A DNA stretch of 64,000 bases from the NCBI RefSeq assembly GCF_002165775.1, contig NZ_NDYP01000003.1, positions 62,001 to 126,000 on the forward strand, written 5' to 3'. A model generated the notes under the pieces. That model was not told where the DNA came from and searched no databases. It was given only the letters and a program-made list of their open reading frames with translations. The position numbers and the translations under genes were made by a program. Below, piece after piece: positions 56,123 through 64,000 of the stretch. Origin of the DNA: Campylobacter concisus. GTDB taxonomy: Bacteria > Campylobacterota > Campylobacteria > Campylobacterales > Campylobacteraceae. Each line of letters opens with the position of its first letter. The stretch's first letter is position 1.

Positions 56123-56944
56123 ATGAGCCGTTTGTCCTTAAGTAAGCAAAATTTAAAGGAGTTTTTAAATTTACTCCCAACGCTTAAGGACAAAGAGCTC
56201 TTTCACTATGCCTCAAGCCTTAGTTTTCATACGATTTTATCGATCATTCCAATACTTCTTATATCGTTTTCTATCTTTACAAAACTGCCTAGCTTTGAGG
56301 AATATTACGCCAAGATTCAAGATTTTATATTTTCAGCTCTTTTGCCAAGCAACCAAGAGATCATCTCAAACTACTTGCAAAATTTCTTACAAAATAGTGG
56401 AAATTTAGGTTTGGTAGGCTTTGTAGCGATGATATTTACATCGGCTATGTTTTTTAGTGACTACGAGTATGTAGTTTTGAAAGTGACACGTGCAAATAAG
56501 GCTAGAGGTTTTTGGTCGGCACTTAGCTCGTATTGGACGCTTATCACGCTTGCGCCACTTGGTCTTGCTGGTAGTTTTTATCTCTCAAGTCTCATTCAAG
56601 AGATGCTAAACTCAAACGTGATCACAAGCTCGATAAATTTCTTAAGTATCTTTCCATACCTCATCATCTGGGCGATATTTTGTGTCACATATCTCATCTC
56701 AGTAAATGACGAGATAAAATTTAAGAGCGCATTTTTTAGCTCATTTGCCGCTTCGCTTGTTTGGTATCTTGGCAAGTCAGCCTTTGTCTACTACGTCCTT
56801 TATAACAAAACCTATCTAAGCGTTTATGGCTCGTTTTCAGCAGTGCTTTTCTTCTTTGTCTGGATCTATATATCGTGGATCATCTTTTTATATGGGCTAA
56901 AGCTTTGTGCTTATCTCTCAAACAGCTCAAAATTTAAAGGATAA
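56123..56944 (+). CDS. YihY/BrkB-family inner-membrane protein
   Basis: A 273-residue membrane protein with about six helices. ELFHYASSLSFHTILSIIPILLISFSIF near the N-terminus and VYGSFSAVLFFFVWIYISWIIFLYG near the C-terminus are the paired conserved blocks of the YihY family (once called ribonuclease BN; now thought to be membrane proteins of unclear function). It lies three bases after the PgbA-like gene. It is convergent with the 57035 gene; no clear terminator between them is seen, only short direct repeats (TTATGTAAAATC twice near 57012-57037). Confidence 0.85.
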   Translation: MSRLSLSKQNLKEFLNLLPTLKDKELFHYASSLSFHTILSIIPILLISFSIFTKLPSFEEYYAKIQDFIFSALLPSNQEIISNYLQNFLQNSGNLGLVGFVAMIFTSAMFFSDYEYVVLKVTRANKARGFWSALSSYWTLITLAPLGLAGSFYLSSLIQEMLNSNVITSSINFLSIFPYLIIWAIFCVTYLISVNDEIKFKSAFFSSFAASLVWYLGKSAFVYYVLYNKTYLSVYGSFSAVLFFFVWIYISWIIFLYGLKLCAYLSNSSKFKG

Positions 56945-57034
56945 ATTTAATAGTTGGTACCAGCTGACAATATATTTTTATAAATTTACCAGCTAGTGTG
57001 ATTTGTATTATTTTATGTAAAATCTTATGTAAAA

Positions 57035-58060
57035 TCAGCGTTTAAACTCGCAAATTTCTATCTTTATGCCAAGCTCTTTACTAAATTCTTTAGCTTTTTT
57101 CTCTAGCTCGTCTTTGTCAAAGCAGATAAGATCTATGTAAGATCGCATCTCACCATTTGCTTCACCTATGATCTCACAAATTTCACTCTCTTTTAGCGCA
57201 TCTGAAATTTTGTTTTTACTATCAACGCCAAACTGTATGTCGCCACCGTGAGATATGGCTAAAAAGCAAAAATTTATGCCAAGCTCAAAAGCTTCGTTAT
57301 AGGTATCGCTTGCACCGTCGTAGTACTCATTTAGTAACTCGCTAAGAGATGTAAATCCTGTGAAAACGTCGTCACGTAGCTTGTTTGAACGAGGCTCTAG
57401 CTCATAGACCATAAAATTCTTAAGCGGCTCTTTTGAGGCTTCTTTACCAAATTTATCATCTATAAGATCGGCAAAGTCGATCAGTGGTACGCCTTTTTCT
57501 CTTGGCTCGTCTATTATCTCAAACTCCCCAAGCATATTTATCATGATCATCTCGCCAACTACGTTGTCACAAAGTATAAGCGATAATGTATATGCCTTAT
57601 TTTCATCTTCGCTTTTAAGTTTGCTTAGAGTCTCGTTATATAGGTACATATCTACGCTTTTGTCGTTGAAATTTGCATAGACCATGACCTCATTTGCATC
57701 AACGCTTACGCCATACATCTGTATAGTAGCGACGTTTCGCGGTGCACGTGGCTTGCCAAGTGTGCAAGTAAGCTTTGCTTCATACTCTTTTGGCATGCGC
57801 AATTTTATAAATTTAAGCCACAAAAGCCTATGTTTAAGTCCTTCTGGAGTGAGTACTAGATCGATCTTTCCATCAATAAGCCCTATCATAAAAGTTGGAT
57901 CAACTAAACATAAATTTAGTGTCTCTTCGGTCATCTTGCTTGCAGCTTCAAAATTTTTATCTTCTAAATTTTGTTTGATGGCGTCTAAATTTTTGCCAAA
58001 CTCGCTCCAAAATTTATCAACTCTGCTTGCAAAGCTAGAGCTCTTTTTAGAAAACCACAT
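57035..58060 (-). CDS. Conserved protein of unknown function
   Basis: A 341-residue cytosolic protein with no domain I recognise. It begins with a Ser/Lys-rich start and a helical stretch (RVDKFWSEFGKNLDAIKQNL), has a GVPLIDFADLIDDKFG segment and ends with an acidic-basic helix (FDKDELEKKAKEFSKELG). It is two bases after the PPP phosphatase gene, so the two are co-transcribed and may be functionally linked, perhaps as substrate or regulator, but this is only inference. Confidence 0.75.
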   Translation of the reverse strand: MWFSKKSSSFASRVDKFWSEFGKNLDAIKQNLEDKNFEAASKMTEETLNLCLVDPTFMIGLIDGKIDLVLTPEGLKHRLLWLKFIKLRMPKEYEAKLTCTLGKPRAPRNVATIQMYGVSVDANEVMVYANFNDKSVDMYLYNETLSKLKSEDENKAYTLSLILCDNVVGEMIMINMLGEFEIIDEPREKGVPLIDFADLIDDKFGKEASKEPLKNFMVYELEPRSNKLRDDVFTGFTSLSELLNEYYDGASDTYNEAFELGINFCFLAISHGGDIQFGVDSKNKISDALKESEICEIIGEANGEMRSYIDLICFDKDELEKKAKEFSKELGIKIEICEFKR

Positions 58061-58062
58061 TT

Positions 58063-58764
58063 TTATCCTTGTTTGTTAAAATTTTCAACATTTTTTTGCG
58101 TATAAATTTTCATCGATGGAAATTCTAAGGCACTTAGTTTGTCATATTCTTCTTCATTAAAAACACATCCCGTATCGATATTGGCGCTGTTTGAGTAAAA
58201 TTTAGCTTCATAAACTGGGGTATGACCGTATACATTAAAGATGCCCTCTACTTGCATCGTATCGCCTCTACCTGAGAGTATGTGTTTTTTAAATTCCTCT
58301 TTTAAACTATCATCGTTTCTCTTATCCCAAAACTTGCCAACTGCCGAGTGTGAAACGACCAAATGCTCGCCGTTTTGGTTTTTGTGGTCTTTAAACTCTA
58401 AATATACTGGAATACTCTCTAAAAATTCTATGTGTTTTTCTCTGAAGTTTATGCTTTGAATTAGATATGATCTGTATGTTTCTTCGCCACCATTATTGTA
58501 AAACCAACTTGTATCAAATGGTATTTTGTTTTTTAAAAAGAAATCTTTGTTGCTTAGCAGCCTTCGCTCATGATTTCCCATTACCATTTTATAGTTATTT
58601 TGTATGATAAGCTCGACTGTCTCGCAACTATAAGGCCCTCTATCTATCACGTCTCCTACAAAGCAAATTTGAGATTTTTCTTTGTTTGGAAACTGGTCAA
58701 TAAGCTTTAAGAGTGTATTAAAACAGCCGTGCACATCGCCTATGATATAAATTTGCTCGCTCAA
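58063..58764 (-). CDS. PPP-family metallophosphatase (serine/threonine phosphatase or diadenosine tetraphosphatase-like)
   Basis: A 233-residue two-metal phosphatase. The motifs GDVHG (Asp10, His12 region), VGDVIDRGPYS, MGNHERRL and a later HTPVYEAK with SHSAVG give the complete PPP metal set. The short length and lack of an extension resemble bacterial PrpA/PrpB-type protein phosphatases and ApaH relatives; the substrate is not decided. The start is TTG. It is upstream of the unknown 57035 gene in the same operon. Confidence 0.85.
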   Translation of the reverse strand: MSEQIYIIGDVHGCFNTLLKLIDQFPNKEKSQICFVGDVIDRGPYSCETVELIIQNNYKMVMGNHERRLLSNKDFFLKNKIPFDTSWFYNNGGEETYRSYLIQSINFREKHIEFLESIPVYLEFKDHKNQNGEHLVVSHSAVGKFWDKRNDDSLKEEFKKHILSGRGDTMQVEGIFNVYGHTPVYEAKFYSNSANIDTGCVFNEEEYDKLSALEFPSMKIYTQKNVENFNKQG

Positions 58765-58920
58765 TTTTTCTCCTTTGTGTCAAATTTTAGTCTATTAAGC
58801 TTAAAAATGTAGTGTTAAGAAAACACTTTTGTATAGCTGTACTATATTGGCGTAATGCTAGCGATATATAAAGTTAAAACCTAGTAAAAGATATTTAAAA
58901 TTTAAGGAATTTAAAGTAGA

Positions 58921-58938
58921 AGGGAGCCTAAGCTCCCT
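58921..58938 (-). terminator. Hairpin after the aldehyde dehydrogenase gene
   Basis: AGGGAGC and GCTCCCT form a 7-bp stem with a CTAA loop just beyond the minus-strand stop at 58943. Only a modest T-run (TCTACTTTAAATT) follows on that strand, so its strength is uncertain. Confidence 0.55.
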
Positions 58939-58942
58939 AAAA

Positions 58943-60418
58943 TCATTGTGCGTAAAAGCCGCTAACCTTACCGGTTAGGTCAATCATGATGTTTTTCATC
59001 TGAGTGTAGTGCTCAAGGATTATCTTGTGAGTTTCGCGGCCGATACCTGAGTTTTTATAACCGCCAAATGGGCTTCCTGCTGGGATTTGGTTATAGGTGT
59101 TGATCCAGACTCTACCAGTCTCCATAGACCTTGCCACGCGAAGTGCCTTTGTGATGTCTTGCGTGAAAATTCCGCCACCTAGGCCATATTCACTATCATT
59201 TACCATTTTGATAAGCTCGGCTTCATCTTTAAATTTGATGACAACGCCAACTGGTCCAAAAATTTCTTCTTGAGCCACTCTCATATCATTTGTCACATCA
59301 ACTAGCAACGTTGGCTCTACAAATGCGCCCTTGTCGCAACCATTTGCGGTGTAGGCTTTACCACCAACTGCCACTTTTGCACCTTCTTTTTTGCCGATCT
59401 CGACGTAGTTTAGAATTTGCTCAGCTTGTTTTTTATTGATTTGTGAGCCCATTTGAGTACTAGGATCTAGCGGATCGCCAACTTTTATAGTGCTAAATTT
59501 CTTCACCGCAGCCTCTATAAATTTGTCGTAAAAGCTCTCTTCTACGAAAATTCTTGATCCTGCGCAGCAAACTTGACCTTGGTTAAACAAAATTCCAAGC
59601 TGAAGGCCGTCAAGCGCTTTGTCTAAATTTGCGTCGCTAAAGAAGATATTTGCGCTCTTGCCACCAAGCTCAAGTGTAGCTGGGATGATACGGCGAGCCG
59701 CTGCTATGGCGATATCTCGGCCGATCTCGGTTGAGCCAGTAAATGCTAGCTTGTCAAGGCCTGGGTGGTTTTTGATCCACTCGCCGCTCTTGCTACCTTT
59801 TCCAGTTATTATGTTGATAAGACCTTTTGGCAAAATTTTATCTATCAGCCTAAATAGCTCAAGCACGCTTAGACTTGTCTCGCTTGAAGGCTTAAACACG
59901 CTTGCATCGCCTGCTGCGATCACTGGAGCTAGCTTCCAAGCTGCCATTAAAAATGGAAAATTCCAAGGTACGATCTGACCCACAACACCTATTGGCTCGC
60001 GTAAAACGATAGAGAGTTGCTTCTCATCAAGTACATTTGCGCTGCCTTCTTCGCCCATGATAACGCCAGCAAAGTACCTAAAATGCTCTGCTGCAAAAGG
60101 AATATCAACATTTAGCGTCTCGCGGATCGGCTTGCCGTTATCCATGCTCTCGACTTTTGCCAAGTGCTCTTTGTGCTCATCGATGATATCAGCGATCTTA
60201 TTTAAAAGCTTTGCACGCTCGCTAATTGTGGTGTGTTTAAATTTCTTAAAAGCCTCACGTGCAGCACGAACTGCGTCATTTACATCTTCTTCGGTAGCAT
60301 CAGCGATCTTTGCAAGGTGCTCGCCGTTTGCTGGATTTTTTGCATCAAGTGTAGCGCCGTCTTTTGCGTCGCGCCACTCACCATTTATGAAAAGCCCATA
60401 TTTTTCTAGTAGTTTCAT
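58943..60418 (-). CDS. NAD(P)-dependent aldehyde dehydrogenase
   Basis: A 491-residue enzyme of the ALDH superfamily, oxidising aldehydes to acids. Visible are VGQIVPWNFPFLMAAWK, KPSSETSLSVLELFR, FTGSTEIGRDIA (cofactor loop), ELGGKSANIFF with the catalytic Glu region, and the nucleophile Cys in NQGQVCCAGSRIFVEE, then EEIFGPVGVVIKF. The length is typical. The substrate is not predictable. It is a single gene with TATAAT at 60451-60456 on the minus strand. Confidence 0.93.
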   Translation of the reverse strand: MKLLEKYGLFINGEWRDAKDGATLDAKNPANGEHLAKIADATEEDVNDAVRAAREAFKKFKHTTISERAKLLNKIADIIDEHKEHLAKVESMDNGKPIRETLNVDIPFAAEHFRYFAGVIMGEEGSANVLDEKQLSIVLREPIGVVGQIVPWNFPFLMAAWKLAPVIAAGDASVFKPSSETSLSVLELFRLIDKILPKGLINIITGKGSKSGEWIKNHPGLDKLAFTGSTEIGRDIAIAAARRIIPATLELGGKSANIFFSDANLDKALDGLQLGILFNQGQVCCAGSRIFVEESFYDKFIEAAVKKFSTIKVGDPLDPSTQMGSQINKKQAEQILNYVEIGKKEGAKVAVGGKAYTANGCDKGAFVEPTLLVDVTNDMRVAQEEIFGPVGVVIKFKDEAELIKMVNDSEYGLGGGIFTQDITKALRVARSMETGRVWINTYNQIPAGSPFGGYKNSGIGRETHKIILEHYTQMKNIMIDLTGKVSGFYAQ

Positions 60419-60450
60419 ACTTTTCTCCTTGATTAAGATTTTGTAAAAGG

Positions 60451-60456
60451 ATTATA
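60451..60456 (-). promoter_or_regulatory. -10 box of the aldehyde dehydrogenase gene
   Basis: On the minus strand TATAATCC lies about 32 bases before the ATG at 60418, with AAGGAG close to the start. The DNA before it is very A/T-rich, as usual for this lineage. Confidence 0.6.
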
Positions 60457-60545
60457 ATATTAATAAAATTTATCAAAAATAAATTTTGGACATAAATTAT
60501 CTTTTTTAATAAATTTTATTATTTAAAGTAGGATTATTTTAAAAT

Positions 60546-61715
60546 TTAACTCTGCCAAGAGAGCAAAAACGTAGTCTCGCCATCAAGTTCGCTTTGGCAT
60601 TTTACGACGATATCATTTTTCTTACAGCACTCTTTAACTAAATTTAGCCCTATGCCAAAGCCGCCTTGATCGTCGTTAAATCTCGTGTAACGATCAAAAA
60701 TTTGAAGTTGCTGCTCTTTGCTGATGCCTCGACCGGTGTTACTTATGCTAAAGAAATTTGGCTCTAAAGTGATGCGTACTTTTGAATTTGGCGCTGCATA
60801 TTTGGAGGCGTTGCTAAGAAGGTTGTCTAAAATTTTGCTCACATCCCCAAGATCTGCATTTATAAGGCTTTGCTTTAGGCTAGTATCTATCTCAAGTCCG
60901 CGTTTGGCAAAAAATGGCGAGAAATAGTTCAGTCTTTGTGTGGTTAGCAAATTTAGATCTATGAGCTCTTTTTTGCTAGGCTTGTCTAGGTTAAAGCTTA
61001 GATGAACGAGCGCGTCATAAATGTTATTTAGGCTCTTTGCGGCAAGGCTGATATTATTAAAACGCTTTAAATTTCGCTCATTTAGGTTGTCAAGATCGGC
61101 TGTTTCTATACTCATCGAGATGACGCTTAGAGGCGTGTTTATCTCGTGTGTTGAGTCTTTTATAAAGCGGTTTAGCGTATCTATCTTTTCATAAAGCGGT
61201 CTTAGGCTCAGTTTTGCGAGGTAAAAGGCGACAAAGAGTAGGGCAAAAAAGAAAAAGAGTGCCTTTAGTATGGTTGAAATTTGTAAAGATAAAATTTCAG
61301 CCTTGATATCTTTGCCAACTAGAAAAATATCTGCGTACGAGAGCTCGTCTGTAGTGTTGTCGTCCATGTACTGGATCTTTTCAAATATCGCGACCTTGCC
61401 GCTAATCAAATTTACATTTTTGCTTTTATCGATCTTTTGACAGTCAAAGTCTTTATAAATTTTCTCGCCATTTTTTAGCACGATGCAAGCATGCACGCCT
61501 TTTTCTTTTGTTAGACTTGAAATTGAGTCAAGTCCATTCATTCTAGCTTTCATGTAAATGCCCATCTTTATCTCTTTTAGCATTTTGACCTCGTTTAAGA
61601 TGAGCGCATTTTTTTTATTTTTGTAGTCGTTTATGAAAAAATAGCCCAGAAAGAGCACGGAGCTAACAAGATAGAGGGATAAAATTTTAAATAAAATTTG
61701 CGTCTTTTCAGACAT
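60546..61715 (-). CDS. Sensor histidine kinase of the MxKDx-linked two-component system
   Basis: A 389-residue kinase with two transmembrane helices (about 10-32 and 140-165), a periplasmic sensor part between them, the H-box FIKDSTHEINTPLSVISMS, an N-box (ILDNLLSNASKYA) and a G-box (GGFGIGLNLVKECC). I take ATG 61715, which lies just inside the end of the regulator gene with GGAG upstream; a farther ATG at 61733 is less plausible. It is the third gene of the order MxKDx protein, regulator, kinase. The stimulus is unknown. Confidence 0.88.
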   Translation of the reverse strand: MSEKTQILFKILSLYLVSSVLFLGYFFINDYKNKKNALILNEVKMLKEIKMGIYMKARMNGLDSISSLTKEKGVHACIVLKNGEKIYKDFDCQKIDKSKNVNLISGKVAIFEKIQYMDDNTTDELSYADIFLVGKDIKAEILSLQISTILKALFFFFALLFVAFYLAKLSLRPLYEKIDTLNRFIKDSTHEINTPLSVISMSIETADLDNLNERNLKRFNNISLAAKSLNNIYDALVHLSFNLDKPSKKELIDLNLLTTQRLNYFSPFFAKRGLEIDTSLKQSLINADLGDVSKILDNLLSNASKYAAPNSKVRITLEPNFFSISNTGRGISKEQQLQIFDRYTRFNDDQGGFGIGLNLVKECCKKNDIVVKCQSELDGETTFLLSWQS

Positions 61716-62370
61716 AGATGTAACCATCTCCACGCCTGTTTAAAATGGCATCTTTGCCTAAAATCTGGCGTAGATTTTTGATATAGACACGGAGGCTAAG
61801 CTCGCTTGGCTCCTCGTCAAATTTCCAAATTTTATTAAAAATTTCATCTTTGGTTAAAATTTTGCCTTTGTTTTGCAAAAATAGGGCGAGTAGGTCGCTC
61901 TCTTTACTAGAGATATTTACATTTTTACCATCTTTGCTTAGTGTTTTGCTCTGTGGATGAAAGCTAAATTCGCTTGAAATTTTGATCGCATCTCCACTGT
62001 GATGTGAGAAATTTCTCTTTAGAAGTGCTTGTATACGTATGAGTAGTTCTTTTAGCTCAAATGGCTTTTTTAGATAGTCGTCGCAGCCACTTTTGTAGCC
62101 TTTTTCAAGATCGTCTATGGTGTTTAGCGAGGTGGTAAAGATGCTAGGTGCGCTAACACCTAGCTCTCTTAAGGAAGAAAGAAGTGAAAAGCCATCTCCT
62201 TGTGGGAGTTTGACGTCAAGTATAAGCAGGTCGAAATTTTGCTCGTAGGCGAGATCAAGTGCTTCTTTGGCATTATCTGAAGTAGTTACCTCATAGCCAT
62301 TTTCGCTTAGATACTCACTGATGAGATCAAGTAAAATTTCATCATCTTCAACGAGCAAAATTCTAACCAT
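61708..62370 (-). CDS. OmpR-family response regulator of the MxKDx-linked system
   Basis: A 220-residue regulator. VEDDEILLDLISEY, the phospho-acceptor region LLILDVKLPQGDG and the Lys in LKKPFELKE form the receiver; a winged-helix output domain (about 125-220, SKESDLLALFLQNKGKILT, RRGDGYIYV) follows. It begins nine bases after the MxKDx-repeat gene on the minus strand and overlaps the kinase start by eight, so all three are one operon. Target genes are unknown. Confidence 0.9.
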   Translation of the reverse strand: MVRILLVEDDEILLDLISEYLSENGYEVTTSDNAKEALDLAYEQNFDLLILDVKLPQGDGFSLLSSLRELGVSAPSIFTTSLNTIDDLEKGYKSGCDDYLKKPFELKELLIRIQALLKRNFSHHSGDAIKISSEFSFHPQSKTLSKDGKNVNISSKESDLLALFLQNKGKILTKDEIFNKIWKFDEEPSELSLRVYIKNLRQILGKDAILNRRGDGYIYV

Positions 62371-62379
62371 TAAGCACCT

Positions 62380-62634
62380 TTACATGCCTTTTTTCATTTC
62401 GTCTTTTTTCATACCCATGTCGTCTTTTTTCATTTCGTCTTTCATGCCCATGTCATCTTTTTTCATTTCATCTTTTTTTATCATGGGTTTTTTGCCCATG
62501 TCATCTTTCATCATCTGCTCTTTCTTCATCATCTCGTCTTTGCCCATGTCATCTTTTTTCATCATTTCAGTAGCATTTGCAAGACCACCAAGCATAAACA
62601 TAGCACCAAGTGCAACTAGTAGTAATTTCTTCAT
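62380..62634 (-). CDS. Periplasmic MxKDx-repeat protein
   Basis: An 84-residue protein: a signal peptide (about 1-21, LLLVALGAMFMLGGLANA) and then almost only Met, Lys, Asp and Glu in short repeats such as MKKDDMG, MKKDEM and DEMKK. It matches the 'pentapeptide MXKDX repeat protein' family known to annotators, whose function is not established. The high Met and acid content suggests metal binding or a disordered periplasmic sensor. It is the first gene of the two-component operon; AAAGGAG precedes the ATG. The DNA repeats (CCATGTCATC and similar) could allow length variation. Confidence 0.8.
   Translation of the reverse strand: MKKLLLVALGAMFMLGGLANATEMMKKDDMGKDEMMKKEQMMKDDMGKKPMIKKDEMKKDDMGMKDEMKKDDMGMKKDEMKKGM
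62405..62570. repeat. Short tandem DNA repeats within the MxKDx gene
   Basis: On the plus strand, units like CCCATGTCATCTTTTTTCAT recur several times with small changes (for example near 62410, 62450, 62497 and 62537). They encode the KKDDMG-type peptide repeats on the minus strand. Slippage here could change repeat number without a frameshift when whole 15-18-base units are lost or gained. Confidence 0.7.
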
Positions 62635-62696
62635 AACGTCTCCTTTAAATGAAATATGATGAAATACTATCTCTTTAGTGTTAAGTGAGTGTGAAT

Positions 62697-63602
62697 TTAC
62701 GCAAATACAAAATATATAACTGGAAGCGTGATAAATGAAAAAAGCACGCCTATGGCCACTGATGAGATGGCTAGCGAGCTATCAAGCCCAGCTTTTATGA
62801 CCATCGCACTTGCAAGAGCTGATGTTGGCATCGCACATTGAAAGAGACCAACGACCCAAGTTTTGCTCATCTGGATACCTGAAAATTTTAATATGATGAA
62901 AAATACGATAGCTGGCAAGATCATCTTACACAAAAGCACGACACTAACGCCTTTATATGAGCTTGTGATGCTGCTAAAGTTAAGACCAACACCAATCGCA
63001 AAGAGTGCCACCGGAGTAACGCTACCTTCAAACATCCTAAGTGGAGCAAAGATAAACTCAGGCAAAGGGACTTCTTTTAAGATAAGAGCCATAATAAGTG
63101 CGATAAATGGTGGAAATTTTAAAATTTTCATCGTATTTTGAAATAGAGAAACCTTCTCTGGCGCAGCAAAAGAGAGAATAAGTGGCCCAAGGATCGAAAG
63201 CGGGATACCAGTGGCTATTTGATCGTAAAAGATGACTTCATTTACCATCGCATCGCCAAAGAAGCCTTGAATGACAGGCATACCGACAAATAGGGTATTA
63301 CCAAAAAGGCTTAGCATGACCATACTAACAGTTGTTACTTTGGTAAATTTAAAGATCTTACCAAGCACCAATGCCATGACAGCACTGATAGCTGTTGAGC
63401 CAAAACCAATTAAAATTGTATTTATAAGCGAAACATCGACGTTTACGTGGTAAATTTTGTCAAAGATTAGCGCAGGCATTGCAAAACAAAGGACAAAATC
63501 CACAAATGGGATCGAGTGCTTTTGCTCAACAATGCCGACTTTTTTAGCAAAAAAACCAGTTGCGATTATGAAAAAAATTGCAAAAAGTGGAGTGAAATTC
63601 AT
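62697..63602 (-). CDS. AEC-family (auxin efflux carrier-like) transporter
   Basis: A 301-residue membrane protein with about ten helices in the two-inverted-repeat AEC fold. The start FTPLFAIFFIIATGFFAKKVGI, the GNTLFVGMPVIQGFFG segment and VGLFQCAMPTSALASAMV near the end, with the paired broken-helix motifs (NT and PTS), are typical. Bacterial members export organic acids or other small anions; the substrate is unknown. A TATAAT lies upstream at about 63641-63646 on the minus strand. Confidence 0.88.
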   Translation of the reverse strand: MNFTPLFAIFFIIATGFFAKKVGIVEQKHSIPFVDFVLCFAMPALIFDKIYHVNVDVSLINTILIGFGSTAISAVMALVLGKIFKFTKVTTVSMVMLSLFGNTLFVGMPVIQGFFGDAMVNEVIFYDQIATGIPLSILGPLILSFAAPEKVSLFQNTMKILKFPPFIALIMALILKEVPLPEFIFAPLRMFEGSVTPVALFAIGVGLNFSSITSSYKGVSVVLLCKMILPAIVFFIILKFSGIQMSKTWVVGLFQCAMPTSALASAMVIKAGLDSSLAISSVAIGVLFSFITLPVIYFVFA

Positions 63603-63640
63603 AGCATTCTCTTTTAAATCTAAATTTTTACGGAAAATTG

Positions 63641-63646
63641 ATTATA
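63641..63646 (-). promoter_or_regulatory. -10 box of the AEC transporter gene
   Basis: On the minus strand TATAATCAATTTTCC lies about 38 bases before the ATG at 63602. It indicates transcription apart from the 63700 gene. Confidence 0.5.
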
Positions 63647-63699
63647 GGACCCATAAGATTAAATTACAATAAACCTTTTTTAAAATTTGCTCTCAAAAT

Positions 63700-63969
63700 T
63701 TATGCCTTAATATCAACCTTTTTATAAAATTTATCTCTCTCATCTATTTTTTCTTTGCTCTTTAAATCATTCTCAAGATAGCTGATATTATAAATTTCTC
63801 TTGTAGATATGCTTTTGCCATTATTTAGACTGATTAAAAATTTACTCTCAAATTTATTAGATAGATTGGCAATAGCGATCGCTCCAGCATCTTTTAGGCT
63901 TACGATTTTATCACCTTGCATGAAGCCAATATCTTTAAAATCCAAGCTATTTAGCTGCACATTATTCAT
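63700..63969 (-). CDS. Small protein of unknown function at the window edge (start uncertain)
   Basis: An 89-residue cytosolic protein from ATG 63969, with no recognised motif (VQLNSLDFKDIGFMQGDKIV, then a KSKEKIDERDKFYKK tail). The frame stays open from this ATG to the end of the window (TSINLEAKE-type sequence), so the true start may lie beyond position 64000 and the gene may be partial. GAGG lies eight bases before the ATG, a weak ribosome site. I cannot say more about its role. Confidence 0.55.
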   Translation of the reverse strand: MNNVQLNSLDFKDIGFMQGDKIVSLKDAGAIAIANLSNKFESKFLISLNNGKSISTREIYNISYLENDLKSKEKIDERDKFYKKVDIKA

Positions 63970-64000
63970 CTCTTTTGCCTCTAAATTTATGCTAGTTTTT

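Noticed and set aside
57012..57037. Direct repeat TTATGTAAAATC twice as a mobile-element footprint
   Set aside because: It is too short and AT-rich, with no flanking inverted repeats or gene to suggest insertion.
62321..62659. Open frame on the plus strand opposite the MxKDx gene, rich in Ser, Phe and Met
   Set aside because: It is the complement of the MxKDx repeats; low complexity keeps all frames open. It has no ribosome site.
1..64000. tRNA, rRNA, CRISPR array, insertion sequence or prophage
   Set aside because: I found no cloverleaf-like tRNA, no rRNA stretch, no regular spaced repeats, no transposase motifs and no phage structural genes. A tRNA in a short gap cannot be fully ruled out by eye.

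Overview
The window is a contiguous stretch of an epsilonproteobacterial (Campylobacterota) chromosome, most likely a Campylobacter close to C. concisus. The evidence is low-GC coding sequence, frequent TTG starts, TATAAT-type -10 boxes, and several blocks whose gene order matches what I remember of C. jejuni: ppiD-ftsA-ftsZ beside rsmH; helicase, lolA, secA and lolC; htrA, cbpA, hspR, kefB and cprRS; ispB-hemA-proS-fxsA-hemC-ubiD. The species call is inference. I see no rRNA, tRNA, CRISPR array, insertion sequence or prophage, so this is a core-genome region with small accessory inserts.

Layout. 1-656: 3' end of mnmE. 688-2959: three tandem paralogous lipoproteins in unusually GC-rich DNA. 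3303-10049: purL, a serine-dehydrogenase-type protease, a membrane J-protein, two more AT-rich members of the same lipoprotein family, and purH. 10130-13070: secreted MsrAB, then a DUF2249 / membrane protein / DUF59 trio. 13161-17933 (minus): ftsZ, ftsA, ppiD and a class II aldolase-like protein that has lost its metal ligands. 18061-19280: rsmH and an FtsL-like protein. 20023-25681: aminotransferase, DUF523, a two-helix membrane protein, an NlpC/P60-M15 fusion, a PIF1-like helicase and a periplasmic protein. 25708-30173: lolA (minus), secA, lolC-like. 30276-38686: a stress island of kefB-hspR-cbpA (minus) divergent from htrA, then cprRS, a degenerate GGDEF-like protein and a CPA1 antiporter. 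38930-40201: metY (minus). 40307-49737: a HAD phosphatase pair and a long isoprenoid/haem/tRNA-synthetase operon, an Imm10-like protein, a gene remnant and ubiD. 49884-55283 (minus): ppk, Nudix, mgtE and csd3-like; a 26-residue membrane protein lies on the plus strand between ppk and Nudix. 55397-56944: pgbA-like and yihY-like. 57035-63969 (minus): unknown protein plus PPP phosphatase, aldehyde dehydrogenase, a two-component system with an MxKDx-repeat protein, an AEC transporter and a gene at the window edge.

How it fits together. Much of the window serves the envelope: lipoprotein transport (LolA, LolC-like), secretion (SecA), periplasmic quality control (HtrA, PpiD), division (FtsA, FtsZ, FtsL-like) and peptidoglycan hydrolases (Csd3-like, NlpC/P60-M15). 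The sites I find most worth attention are the five-member lipoprotein family with an apparent conserved Cys pair, a near-consensus HspR operator (HAIR) beside the cbpA promoter, the aldolase-fold and GGDEF-fold pseudoenzymes, the MxKDx-two-component operon and the Imm10-like gene with a decayed neighbour. I did not find one clearly new defence or metabolic system; these are the best candidates for unexplained biology.
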